Below, piece by piece: positions 9,087 through 17,309 of a stretch of 64,000 bases of DNA. Both the position numbers and the translations under genes were made by a program. Source of the stretch: Actinomyces massiliensis 4401292 (GTDB lineage Bacteria; Actinomycetota; Actinomycetes; Actinomycetales; Actinomycetaceae); contig NZ_JH711482.1 of assembly GCF_000269805.1 (NCBI RefSeq), positions 286,304 to 350,303 of the forward strand, written 5' to 3'. Below the pieces are notes generated by a model, which searched no databases, was not told the origin of the DNA, and worked only from the letters and a program-made list of their open reading frames with translations. The stretch's first letter is position 1, and each line of letters starts with the position of its first letter.

Positions 9087-9155
9087 GGGCGCGTCCCGAC
9101 TGTCGTCCATCAGCAGTTCTCATCCTCCATCCACCCCTGACCGGAAAGACACATC

Positions 9156-10166
9156 ATGAGCCTCCTGTCACGTCGGCACTTCCTGTCCACCGCTTCCGCC
9201 ACTGCGCTGGCGGGCATCCTCACCGCATGCGGCTCCGGCACCGGCGCCCAGAAGGCGTCAGCCGACGCCGCTGGCGGCATGGTCATCGGACTGACCTACA
9301 CGCCCAATATTCAATTCGCCCCCTTCTATCTGGCGCTGTCCAGCGGGCAGTACTCCTCGGGCGTCTCCCTGCGCCATCATGGCGACCAGGAGGGCCTGTT
9401 CGATGCCCTGCTGGCCGGTACGGAGCAGGTCGTGGTCGCCGGCGCGGACGAGGCGGTCGTTGCCGCCTCCAACGGGAACGGTCTGGTTGTCATCGGCGGC
9501 TTCTACCAGCGCTACCCCGGTTGCATCATTGTGCCCGAGGACTCCGACATCACTGACCTGGCGGCGCTCAAGGGCCGGATCATCGGCACGCCCGGTAAGA
9601 CGGGGGAGACCTGGTACTCCGTCCTGGTGGCGCTGTCCACGGCCGGGCTCAGTCCGGACGACGTCGATGTCCAGGAGATCGGCTACACCCAGCAGGCCGC
9701 TCTCGCATCGGGCAAGGTCGACGCGGTCGCGGGGTTCTCCAACAACGACGCCGTGCAACTCGAGCAGAACGGGACGCCGGTGCGCATTCTGAACATAGGC
9801 GAGGACGTGCCGTTGCTGGGAGTCTCCTTGATCACCACGCCTGATGTCCTGGCGGCCCGCCGTGACGAGCTCACCGACGCCGTGACGGCATCGGTCACCG
9901 GCATGACAACGTTCGTTGAGGACCCGGACGCCGCCGTCGAGGCCACCAAGGAGTACGTGCCCGATCTGACCGACGCAACTCAGGCTGCGCATGCCCGCGA
10001 GGTGGCGGTGGCCACCGGGGAGCTCATCAAGGGGAAGGACGGCCAGGCCATCGGCTCAGTGAGGGTTGACGACTTTCCCCCCATGATCGACTTCCTGAAA
10101 GACCATGAGCTCATGGGCGAGCAGGTACCGCAGGCCTCTGACGTGTGCGTTCCCCTAGGGCAGTAG
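9156..10166 (+). CDS. ribY: ABC transporter substrate-binding lipoprotein (riboflavin-binding RibY-like, NMT1/THI5 fold)
   Basis: This is a 336-residue periplasmic-type binding protein anchored as a lipoprotein. The N-terminus SRRHFLS has a twin-arginine character, and the lipobox LTAC puts the lipidated Cys near residue 28, so export may use the Tat route. The mature part begins GLTYTPNIQFAPFYLAL, typical of NMT1/THI5-like binding proteins. The gene follows the permease after 69 bases on the same riboswitch-controlled transcript, so the ligand is inferred to be riboflavin or a close flavin. It converges with hisG. Confidence 0.85.
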   Translation: MSLLSRRHFLSTASATALAGILTACGSGTGAQKASADAAGGMVIGLTYTPNIQFAPFYLALSSGQYSSGVSLRHHGDQEGLFDALLAGTEQVVVAGADEAVVAASNGNGLVVIGGFYQRYPGCIIVPEDSDITDLAALKGRIIGTPGKTGETWYSVLVALSTAGLSPDDVDVQEIGYTQQAALASGKVDAVAGFSNNDAVQLEQNGTPVRILNIGEDVPLLGVSLITTPDVLAARRDELTDAVTASVTGMTTFVEDPDAAVEATKEYVPDLTDATQAAHAREVAVATGELIKGKDGQAIGSVRVDDFPPMIDFLKDHELMGEQVPQASDVCVPLGQ

Positions 10167-10201
10167 TTTCGACACGTCCATCTCTCAGCTCTCTCGGCCC
10201 G

Positions 10202-11047
10202 TTACAAACGGCAGGCCAGGAGCGAGGACACGAGGATGGCCCGGGCGCCCACCTCGTAGAGCTCGTCCATGATCCGATTCATGTCCGCACGCGGCACCAT
10301 GGCGCGCACCGCCACCCAGTCGGGATTCTGCAGGGGTGAGACCGTCGGCGACTCGATTCCCGGGGTGAGCGCTGCCGCCTCCTGCAGCTTGTTCATGGGC
10401 ACGTCGTAGTCCACCAGGACGTAGGAGCGGGCTCGCAGCACACCCTCCAGGCGTCGCACGAGTGTGGCCAGGCCGGGCGCATCCTGGTACTGCTCGGTCG
10501 TGATGAGGACGGCCTCGCTGGACAGGATCGGATCGCCGCAGGTCTCCAGTCCCGCGGCGCGCAGTGTCGTGCCGGTCTCGACAACGTCTGCGATCAGATC
10601 GGCGACTCCCAGTTGGACCGAGGACTCCACTGCTCCGTCCAAGTGAACGGTCTGCGCCTCCACGCCCTGGCCGGCGAGGTAGTCGCGCACGAGCACGTCG
10701 TAGGAAGTGGCCACACGACGACCCGCCACATCAGCCAGGGAGGACATCGTGCCCGCCGGAGCGGCGAAGCGGAAAGTTGAGCGGGCGAACCCCAGGGGCA
10801 AATGCTCTATGGCAGCCACACCGGAGTCAAGGAGCAGGTCGCGGCCGGTGATGCCGGCGTGGACGGTGCCCTGGCCCACATAGACGGCGATGTCTCGAGG
10901 GCGCAGGAAGAACAGCTCGACTCCGTTGGCCTCGTCGAGGAGAACGAGCTCGCGTCCAGTGCGGCGGGTGCGGTACCCGGCCTCGGTGAGCATGGTGATG
11001 GCGGGCTCGGACAGAGACCCCTTGTTGGGCACGGCGATGCGCAGCAC
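10202..11047 (-). CDS. hisG: ATP phosphoribosyltransferase HisG, long form
   Basis: HisG catalyses the first step of histidine biosynthesis, condensing ATP with PRPP. From the chosen start it is 281 residues, the length of the long hexameric form with a C-terminal histidine-sensing ACT-like domain, so HisZ is not needed. The N-terminus [15 protein letters not shown] is diagnostic. I chose GTG 11047 because AAGGA lies just upstream with five bases between; the frame is open to 11098, but those 17 residues are not family-like. It lies downstream of hisE on the same strand. Feedback by histidine is expected for this form. Confidence 0.94.
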   Translation of the reverse strand: MLRIAVPNKGSLSEPAITMLTEAGYRTRRTGRELVLLDEANGVELFFLRPRDIAVYVGQGTVHAGITGRDLLLDSGVAAIEHLPLGFARSTFRFAAPAGTMSSLADVAGRRVATSYDVLVRDYLAGQGVEAQTVHLDGAVESSVQLGVADLIADVVETGTTLRAAGLETCGDPILSSEAVLITTEQYQDAPGLATLVRRLEGVLRARSYVLVDYDVPMNKLQEAAALTPGIESPTVSPLQNPDWVAVRAMVPRADMNRIMDELYEVGARAILVSSLLACRL

Positions 11048-11109
11048 GGTAATCCTTAGATCCTTAATCCTTGCAGGCGGTGACGATGTGGAGAGCAATC
11101 CGGCTCAGA

Positions 11110-11145
11110 GATATTAGAGATATCAGGGATATCAGGGATATCAGA
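11110..11145. repeat. Four tandem 9-base repeats at the hisE stop
   Basis: The units are GATATTAGA, GATATCAGG, GATATCAGG, GATATCAGA. The last unit overlaps the hisE stop codon (11141–11143). The array spans most of the AT-rich part of the hisE–hisG spacer. The units contain GATATC, so they are also weakly palindromic. Confidence 0.85.
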
Positions 11146-11404
11146 GGTGCTTGTAGATGTCGGCGAGCGTGTAGCCCTTGGCGATCATCATGACCTGTGC
11201 GTGGTAGAGCAGTTGACTGAGCTCTTCGCAGGCCGCCTCATCGGACTCGTGCTCGCAGGCCATCCAGGACTCGGCGGCCTCCTCGACCAGCTTCTTGCCG
11301 ATGAAATGGACGCCGCGATCCAGCTCGGCCACGGTCCCGGAGTCCGCGGGGCGAGCGGCCGCCTTGTCCTGAAGTTCGGCGAACAGGTCCTCAAAGGTCT
11401 TCAT
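11141..11404 (-). CDS. hisE: Phosphoribosyl-ATP pyrophosphatase HisE
   Basis: HisE hydrolyses phosphoribosyl-ATP to phosphoribosyl-AMP, the second step of histidine synthesis. It is an 87-residue MazG-like all-alpha protein; [13 protein letters not shown] and [14 protein letters not shown] carry the acidic metal-binding residues. ATG 11404 (MKTFEDLF) matches usual HisE N-termini; an upstream in-frame start at 11452 would add 16 unrelated residues. The order hisE then hisG on the minus strand is the common actinobacterial pair. The 94-base spacer holds a 9-base tandem repeat. Confidence 0.93.
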   Translation of the reverse strand: MKTFEDLFAELQDKAAARPADSGTVAELDRGVHFIGKKLVEEAAESWMACEHESDEAACEELSQLLYHAQVMMIAKGYTLADIYKHL

Positions 11405-11464
11405 GCCGCCAAGGGTAGCGTCAGAGGCGATGGCGCGAAGTGCGCGTCTCATAGAGATCGTCGG

Positions 11465-12646
11465 CTACCTGTCCGGGGCGCTGCTCCTGCGCGCCTGCAC
11501 GAGGCGAGCCGCATGTCGCCCGGCGGCAGCGGCCGCGAGGAAGGCTGCTGCGTCTTCGTGCAGGCCGCGGCCCATGGTGGACAGCCGTACTCCCGTGATC
11601 CGTTCGGACATCTCCAGTGCCTCGAGGAGACCGTCGATGCCCACCTCCACGTATTGGTGCCGGGCTCCCAGCGGTCGTGGGCTGCACAGCCGGCGCGCCT
11701 GGGCGGCGATCTGCTCGCCCAGGGCTCCCGGTAGTTGGGGGACGACGACATCGGCTGCGGCCAAGGCCACTTTTCCATAGGCCGTCAGTGAGTGGTGCGA
11801 GACGCCTTGATGGCGCGGCCGCGCATCGGCCTGCGAGATTCGCAGGCAGGCGACGGCCCTCCCGCCCAGAGCAGCCACCGCATTGACGGCATCACCGCAG
11901 GCCACACCGGAGAAGCCCCACGGGGTGTCGGTTCCCAGATTTCCGGGTCCTTGAATGAGAACAATGAGGTCGGCTCCGAGTACATGTCTGGCTGCGAGCA
12001 GCGCGTTGTGCACGGAAACGGCCTCGACGTCGCCGCCCCACGCCTGCCCTGCAGTCACCGTGCCGGCCAGCCGACCCGTCTCGCGCAGTGCTGCCGCGGT
12101 GCGCGAGTACGGCAGGGGCAGGGCGCCGCCGTCGGTCATGACGTAGACGGCGCGCATGTCCTCAGATGCGTCTGCTGCGCGAGTACCGGCGAGAATGGCC
12201 GGCAGGCTCGAGTGCAAGTCCGCGATGATCACCGGGGTCCCCTCGAGCATGAGCTCGCCGACGGGGGAGGAGAGCAGGCCGTGATGAATCGTGCCCTGCT
12301 CATCCACTCCGGTGACCATGACCTGGTCGGGCATGTAGCGGGCCTTGACGAGATGCCCCTCGTGGTTGGTGTCTGCGGGCAGGACGTCGAACCGGGCGCA
12401 CACCATGGCGTGTCCGCCCGTGCCGAGAGTGCGGTCGAGGGCGGAGACCTCCAAACGCACCCGCTCACCGGGATCGGGAACCCCGGTGAGGGTTTCGTAG
12501 GCGACGGCGCGCAGCTCCGTGCCGGCCGGCAATGCGAAAGCGCCCGCCGGCGCCCCGGTCACGCGCACGTCCAACTCGGCGCACTGCCTGCCCGTCGGCC
12601 CCCACCTGCGCCTTGCTGCCAGAACCTCGCCATCGCGCCACATCAT
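11465..12646 (-). CDS. DUF3866 family protein, function unknown
   Basis: This is a 393-residue soluble protein resembling the actinobacterial DUF3866 family, which is often encoded beside the Pup-proteasome regulators pafB and pafC. No catalytic motif can be assigned. The C-terminal half has alternating Gly-rich and Ala-rich segments (IVLIQGPGNLGTDTPWGFSG; AADVVVPQLPGALG) suggesting an alpha/beta fold. ATG 12646 is preceded by TACGGT six bases upstream, the leaderless pattern seen on many genes here. It is divergent from pafB with 89 bases between, so the two may be co-regulated. Family assignment is from memory of sequence character and context. Confidence 0.7.
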   Translation of the reverse strand: MMWRDGEVLAARRRWGPTGRQCAELDVRVTGAPAGAFALPAGTELRAVAYETLTGVPDPGERVRLEVSALDRTLGTGGHAMVCARFDVLPADTNHEGHLVKARYMPDQVMVTGVDEQGTIHHGLLSSPVGELMLEGTPVIIADLHSSLPAILAGTRAADASEDMRAVYVMTDGGALPLPYSRTAAALRETGRLAGTVTAGQAWGGDVEAVSVHNALLAARHVLGADLIVLIQGPGNLGTDTPWGFSGVACGDAVNAVAALGGRAVACLRISQADARPRHQGVSHHSLTAYGKVALAAADVVVPQLPGALGEQIAAQARRLCSPRPLGARHQYVEVGIDGLLEALEMSERITGVRLSTMGRGLHEDAAAFLAAAAAGRHAARLVQARRSSAPDR

Positions 12647-12652
12647 GGACGA

Positions 12653-12729
12653 ACCGTACCGGTTGACGGTATTGCTGGTGGTGCGGACGGCCGTTGGGGT
12701 GAGTGACGAGCCCCCTGCGCGCCTACGCT
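12653..12729. promoter_or_regulatory. Divergent leaderless promoters of DUF3866 gene and pafB
   Basis: On the minus strand TACGGT (12658–12653) stands six bases before ATG 12646. On the plus strand TACGCT (12724–12729) stands six bases before GTG 12736. Both imply transcripts that start at or next to the start codon. Confidence 0.5.
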
Positions 12730-12735
12730 GTGATC

Positions 12736-13710
12736 GTGACACGCGCACCCAGCCAGACGATTCCCGCCGAAGAGCGGCAGGTCAACCTGCTGCTGGCCCT
12801 GCGCAACACCGCCGCGGGCATGACGGCGGCGGAGGTGGTGTCCACCGTGAGCGGTTATGACTGGCGCGGAGGCGAGGCCGCTCGCCGCATGTTCGAAAGG
12901 GACAAGGGAGTTCTGCGCGATCTCGGCATTACGATCACTACTGCCGGCCAGGGCGAGGAGAGCCGCTATTCCATCGCCGAAGACGATTACGCCCTGCCCG
13001 ACGTCACCCTGACCGCCCAGGAGGCGGCGGCCGTCGCCCTGGCGGCCTCCGCCTGGCGCTCGGGGGAGCTGACCGCCACCGCCCGGCACGCCCTGACCAA
13101 GATCCGTGCCGTTATCGACGATGACCCCCGTCAGGATGCCCTGGTGGACCTCACGGCCGATCTCGCCGGCGAGGAGATCTCGACTTTGTTGGCCACTGCC
13201 GTCGATGAGCGCCGCGTTGTGTCCTTCGACTACGCATCGGCCTCCTCCGGCACGACCCGCGCCCGCATCGTCGAGCCCCACCGGCTGCGGATGTCCGGGG
13301 GCGCCTGGTACCTCGACGCTCTGGATCGTAGTGCCGATGCCCTCCGCACATTCCGCTTGGCGCGGGTCGCAGGGGGAGTATCCCTGGTGTCCGGTCCCGA
13401 CGCCTTCACGCCGCCCGAGTACGGCGAGCCCGATGCGCATGAGGCGGTCCTTGCCGTCGCCCCGGGCAGGGCTCTGCACCTGAGAAACCAGGCGCAGGCG
13501 ATCACCGCGGGTGATGGCCCTCGCCGGGCTGGGCCCGAGGGATGGGACGTGCTCACTGTTCTCTACACCGACCGTTTCGCCTTCGCGGGCTCGCTGGCCG
13601 CGCTGGCCGATGCTGTGAAGGTCTTGGGACCGCAGCAGTTGCGCGGTGATGTCGTGGCTCACCTCACCGGGGCCGCAGCGCTCGATCCTCATGAAACAGA
13701 GGGGCGGTGA
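12736..13710 (+). CDS. pafB: WYL-domain transcriptional regulator PafB
   Basis: PafB forms with PafC a DNA-damage-responsive activator in actinobacteria. The 324-residue protein has an N-terminal winged helix (ERQVNLLLALRNTAAGMTAAEVV) and a central WYL domain (around EISTLLATAVDERRVVSFDYASA through RIVEPHRLRMSGGAWYLDALD). A C-terminal extension domain follows. GTG 12736 follows TACGCT by six bases and gives a sensible N-terminus; an in-frame GTG at 12703 would add 11 residues. The stop is directly followed by pafC. The target genes are not visible here. Confidence 0.87.
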   Translation: MTRAPSQTIPAEERQVNLLLALRNTAAGMTAAEVVSTVSGYDWRGGEAARRMFERDKGVLRDLGITITTAGQGEESRYSIAEDDYALPDVTLTAQEAAAVALAASAWRSGELTATARHALTKIRAVIDDDPRQDALVDLTADLAGEEISTLLATAVDERRVVSFDYASASSGTTRARIVEPHRLRMSGGAWYLDALDRSADALRTFRLARVAGGVSLVSGPDAFTPPEYGEPDAHEAVLAVAPGRALHLRNQAQAITAGDGPRRAGPEGWDVLTVLYTDRFAFAGSLAALADAVKVLGPQQLRGDVVAHLTGAAALDPHETEGR

Positions 13711-13711
13711 C

Positions 13712-14773
13712 ATGGCTCGACGCAGTTCTGTCGACCGGCTTGTCCGACTCCTGGCACTGCCCGCCTGGGTCGCCGACAACGACGGTGCGACCTTCCAGGA
13801 GGCCGCCGCTCACTTCGGCGTCACCCCTGAGGCCATCCGCCGCGATGTGGAGACCCTGTGGGTCTCAGGCCTGCCCGGGGGGATGCCGGGGGATCTTGTC
13901 GACTTCTCGGCCACCGCGTTCGAAGCAGAGCGTCTGAGCCTGACCGAGCCCCTGGGGCTGGATCTGCCGGTGCGGTTATCGCGCCAGGAGGCGATCGCTC
14001 TGCTCCTGTCCCTGCGCGTGCTTGGTCAGGCCCTCGCGGGAGACCCTGCTTCTTCAGCCGCTCTGCAGGGTGCGCAGGCGGCGCTCACCAGGGCCGTCAG
14101 TGGCGATGCATCTGGTACAGCAGCTGCAACGGCTGCCGCAGAGGTCCATGGCGGCACTGCGTCAGCCGCGCGATCGACGGATCCGATGGCTCCGGCAGCC
14201 ACTAACTCCACCATGAGCTCTGACCCCCTGGTGCTCCGGACTGTGAGATGCGCCCTGGCCGAACAGCGGCGGCTGCGCCTCACCTACGTCTCAGCCACTG
14301 ATTCCCGGTCGGTGCGGGAGGTTGATCCTCTCGGACTCACCACCGATGGTGCGCACCTGACTTTACGAGCCTGGTGCCTCAAGTCCCGAGGCGAACGTTC
14401 CTTCCGACTCGACCGTATTCTGGACATCGCCTGCATGGATGCTCCTGCGACCTCTCACCGCAGGCCGCGCCGACGCGGTGAGCCCGAGGCTCCGCAGCAG
14501 ACGGCTGTTCTCACCCTGGCCCCCGGCGGTCGGTGGCTGATCGAGCAGTTGCGCTGTGAGCACGTCATCGAGCACCCCGACGGCGCCATGACGGTCACCG
14601 TGCGCGGCCGCGACCGCCCGTGGCTCGTCAGTCTGGTGCTGTCCGCGGGCAGGCACCTGGTCGCCGTCGAGCCGGTCGACCTGGCTCAGGAGGCGGCGGC
14701 CGCGGCGAAACGGGCACTAGCCCACTACCGGGGAGCGGCTGATCCGCTACCGGGGCCTGCCGCTTCACAGTGA
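13712..14773 (+). CDS. pafC: WYL-domain transcriptional regulator PafC
   Basis: This is the partner of PafB, 353 residues, with the same architecture: N-terminal HTH (VDRLVRLLALPAWVADNDGATFQEAAAHFGV), WYL domain (VREVDPLGLTTDGAHLTLRAWCL) and C-terminal part. A low-complexity Ala/Thr/Ser linker lies between about residues 125 and 165. ATG 13712 begins one base after the pafB stop and has GAGGGGCGG as ribosome site. tatA and tatC follow, the usual actinobacterial order pafB-pafC-tatA-tatC-helY. Confidence 0.87.
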   Translation: MARRSSVDRLVRLLALPAWVADNDGATFQEAAAHFGVTPEAIRRDVETLWVSGLPGGMPGDLVDFSATAFEAERLSLTEPLGLDLPVRLSRQEAIALLLSLRVLGQALAGDPASSAALQGAQAALTRAVSGDASGTAAATAAAEVHGGTASAARSTDPMAPAATNSTMSSDPLVLRTVRCALAEQRRLRLTYVSATDSRSVREVDPLGLTTDGAHLTLRAWCLKSRGERSFRLDRILDIACMDAPATSHRRPRRRGEPEAPQQTAVLTLAPGGRWLIEQLRCEHVIEHPDGAMTVTVRGRDRPWLVSLVLSAGRHLVAVEPVDLAQEAAAAAKRALAHYRGAADPLPGPAASQ

Positions 14774-14887
14774 CCGCTGCGGAGCGATCGCGGAGCCAAC
14801 GCCTCAGGCCCTCGTTCGGGGACGGGTCTGCCGGAGGTTAGACTCAGTCTGTATCGACACAAGCCCGCCTACCAGAGGAGTAGCGCC

Positions 14888-15151
14888 GTGAGAATTCAAG
14901 CCTGGCACATTATCGTCCTGGTCATCGTCATCGTGCTCGTCTTCGGCTCCAACCGACTTCCCGACATGGCCAAGAGCGTGGGGCAGTCCATGAAGGTCTT
15001 CAAGAAGGAGATCAAGGACCTGCGCGAGGATGATGAGGACAAGCAGTCCCCCGCTCAGATTCAGCAGCCCCAGGAGGGCACGTACTACACCCAGCCCACT
15101 CAGCCTGGCCAGAGCGCTGCGCAGAGCTCCGAGGGCTCAGCGCAGAAATGA
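14888..15151 (+). CDS. tatA: Sec-independent protein translocase subunit TatA
   Basis: TatA forms the size-variable channel for folded proteins that carry twin-arginine signals. The 87-residue protein has one N-terminal transmembrane helix (HIIVLVIVIVLVF), the hinge FGSNRLPDMAKSVGQS with the conserved FG, an amphipathic helix and a Gln/Ser-rich acidic tail. The start is GTG 14888 behind AGGAG. tatC follows. A likely client in this window is the RR-containing flavin-binding lipoprotein at 9156. Confidence 0.94.
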   Translation: MRIQAWHIIVLVIVIVLVFGSNRLPDMAKSVGQSMKVFKKEIKDLREDDEDKQSPAQIQQPQEGTYYTQPTQPGQSAAQSSEGSAQK

Positions 15152-15325
15152 CTTTCACGCGCCCGAATCCGATGCTGCCGTATGAGACATACTCGGTCTA
15201 TTCGGCCATATTCGGCCCTATTTCGAATAGATGCAAAGGAACGGGCGCGTGATCGAGGTGACGAGGATGACGGAGTGCATCCTCAGTTGTTCCGAGCGGT
15301 TCTGAAACCGGTTAAGGAGGCTCCG

Positions 15326-16201
15326 GTGCCCAAGCTCCCTAAGATCAAACGATCGAGGCGCAGGGACAACCCCGAGGCGCGCATGTCCATCGGGGACCAC
15401 TTGCGCGAGCTGCGCAACCGGATCTTCATCTCGGCCCTGGGCGTCCTGGTCATGTCGGTCGTGGGATACATGATCTATGACTGGGCTTTCGCCCTCATCA
15501 CACGCCCTATCGAGGCCGCCAACGCCAAGGGCGCCAATCTGACGCTGAACTTCGACACGATTCTGGCCTCCTTCGACATGAAGCTCACGGTCTCGATCTG
15601 GCTCGGCGTCCTGCTCTCCGCGCCCTTATGGATGTATGAGTTCTGGGCCTTCGTGGGGCCGGGAATGACACGCAGGGAGAAGGCATATACCTGGGCCTAC
15701 GGCCTCGCCGGGCTCATCCTGTTCTCCTCCGGAGTCGCTCTGGGCATGTGGATCATGCCGCATGCGGTAGTTATTCTCACCGGCTTCATTCCCGACGGTC
15801 CTACGGCGGGAGTCATTGGGGCCAACCTGTACCTGTCATTCGTCATGCGACTCGTGCTGGTCTTCGGGATCGCCTTCCTCCTGCCCGAGCTGCTCGTGGC
15901 CCTCAACATGCTCGGGCTCATGAAGGGCAGAACCATGATCAAGGGCTGGCGCTGGGCCGTGGTGGGCATCTTCACCTTCATGGCCTTCGCCAACCCACTG
16001 CCTGATCCGTGGTCCATGATCTTCATGGCCCTGCCCATCACCGGCCTGTATTTCCTGGCCTGTTTCATCTCGATCAAGCATGACGATCGTGTGGAGAAGA
16101 GACGCGCCAAGCTCGATGCCGAGCTCGACGCCGCTCTGGCCAGACCCGCGGTCCCGACCTCCCAGTCCGCTGAGATGTCCAAGAGCGCCGACACGGCCTG
16201 A
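15326..16201 (+). CDS. tatC: Sec-independent protein translocase subunit TatC
   Basis: TatC is the six-helix membrane receptor for twin-arginine signal peptides. The 291-residue protein has the family start MSIDHL-like segment (RMSIGDHLRELRNRI) near residue 20 and WMYEFWAFVGPGMTRREK in the second loop. GTG 15326 is preceded by a perfect AAGGAGG five bases away. An upstream in-frame ATG at 15182 would add 48 residues with no family resemblance. The C-terminus is a charged Ala-rich tail. It forms an operon with tatA. Confidence 0.93.
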   Translation: MPKLPKIKRSRRRDNPEARMSIGDHLRELRNRIFISALGVLVMSVVGYMIYDWAFALITRPIEAANAKGANLTLNFDTILASFDMKLTVSIWLGVLLSAPLWMYEFWAFVGPGMTRREKAYTWAYGLAGLILFSSGVALGMWIMPHAVVILTGFIPDGPTAGVIGANLYLSFVMRLVLVFGIAFLLPELLVALNMLGLMKGRTMIKGWRWAVVGIFTFMAFANPLPDPWSMIFMALPITGLYFLACFISIKHDDRVEKRRAKLDAELDAALARPAVPTSQSAEMSKSADTA

Positions 16202-16272
16202 GCCGTTCGCCCCCCGGCTCGGTCTCCTCACCCCTAATCTGTCATTTCCGTTATTGCCGCCCCATCACCACT

Positions 16273-17220
16273 ATGCGCATTGCCTTGGTCGCCAATCCGA
16301 CGTCCGGACGGGGACGCCACGGAGGCGCTGCGCACGCCGCCATCACCGCGCTGCTCACCGCCGGGCATGATGTCATCGTCGTCCAGGGGTCCTCTTATGA
16401 GGAGTCACGTGCCAATGCCACGGCGCTTCTGGAGCACGACGGCGGCGTGGACGCTCTGGTTGTGGTCGGCGGGGACGGCACCGTCCACCTCGGCCTTGAC
16501 GTCGTGGCCACCACGGATGTGCCGTTGGGCATTATCGCGGTGGGGACCGGCAATGACATCGCTCGTCATCTCCGCCTGCCCAGCCGCGACGTGGCCGCCG
16601 CCGCCAGGATCATCGACTCCGCTCTGCGCGGTGCAGGACGCATCGCTCGCCTGGACGCCATCCATGCTACCCGTCCCAATGGATCGCCCGTGCCCGATGA
16701 GCACACGTGGTCCTTGGCCGTCGTCTCCGCCGGGCTGGACGCCGCTGTCAATGCCCGTGCCAACACGCTGTCCTGGCCCTCGGGAGAGGGACGCTATCTG
16801 CGTGCAGTCCTGGGAGAATTGACCGGTCTTGCACCTTATGGCTATCGCCTCACCACCGATTCCGGAACCTGGGAGGGAGCGGCTCTGCTGGTCGCAGCCG
16901 CCAATACTCGTTACATCGGCGGCGGTATGGACTTGGCGCCCGATGCGGACGCCGCCGATGGTCTGCTCGACGTACTCCGACTGGAGCCGGTGAGACGAGT
17001 CAGACTCCTCGGCCTGCTGACACGGATCTTCTCCGGTTCGCATCTAGATGACCCTGCCGTCCATCTCGAGCGTTCTCGCGTTCTCACGATTGAGGCTTTA
17101 CCTTCCAGGCCCGGGTTGCGCACGCCTCCGCACCCCATGGCGGACGGCGAAGCCATCGCCGGTCTGCCGCTGCGCCTGGAAGCGGTGCGCAATGTGGTCT
17201 CAGTACTGCTCCCGGGCTGA
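16273..17220 (+). CDS. Diacylglycerol/lipid kinase family protein
   Basis: This is a 315-residue soluble lipid kinase of the DgkB/YegS family, which uses ATP to phosphorylate diacylglycerol or a related lipid. The N-terminal part has NPTSGRG near residue 8 and the nucleotide-binding VVGGDGTVHLGLD near 64, then GIIAVGTGNDIARHL. The C-terminal beta-rich domain (AAANTRYIGGGMDLAPDADAADGLLDV) is typical. No strong ribosome site precedes ATG 16273. It lies between tatC and the helicase gene on the same strand. The lipid substrate cannot be told from sequence. Confidence 0.88.
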   Translation: MRIALVANPTSGRGRHGGAAHAAITALLTAGHDVIVVQGSSYEESRANATALLEHDGGVDALVVVGGDGTVHLGLDVVATTDVPLGIIAVGTGNDIARHLRLPSRDVAAAARIIDSALRGAGRIARLDAIHATRPNGSPVPDEHTWSLAVVSAGLDAAVNARANTLSWPSGEGRYLRAVLGELTGLAPYGYRLTTDSGTWEGAALLVAAANTRYIGGGMDLAPDADAADGLLDVLRLEPVRRVRLLGLLTRIFSGSHLDDPAVHLERSRVLTIEALPSRPGLRTPPHPMADGEAIAGLPLRLEAVRNVVSVLLPG

Positions 17221-17297
17221 GAATCGAATCGTGAAGAGGTCGTCGGCCGAGCTGAGAGGCTGCGAGGCGCGGTCCCGGAGCCGGGCAGTGGCACCCG

Positions 17298-17303
17298 TAG
17301 GCT
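17298..17303 (+). promoter_or_regulatory. Leaderless -10 element of the helicase gene
   Basis: TAGGCT stands six bases before ATG 17310, and no ribosome site is present. Confidence 0.5.
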
Positions 17304-17309
17304 GATCTC

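Noticed and set aside
11110-11145. Possible CRISPR-like array
   Set aside because: The units are 9 bases and contiguous, without spacers, so it is a simple tandem repeat.
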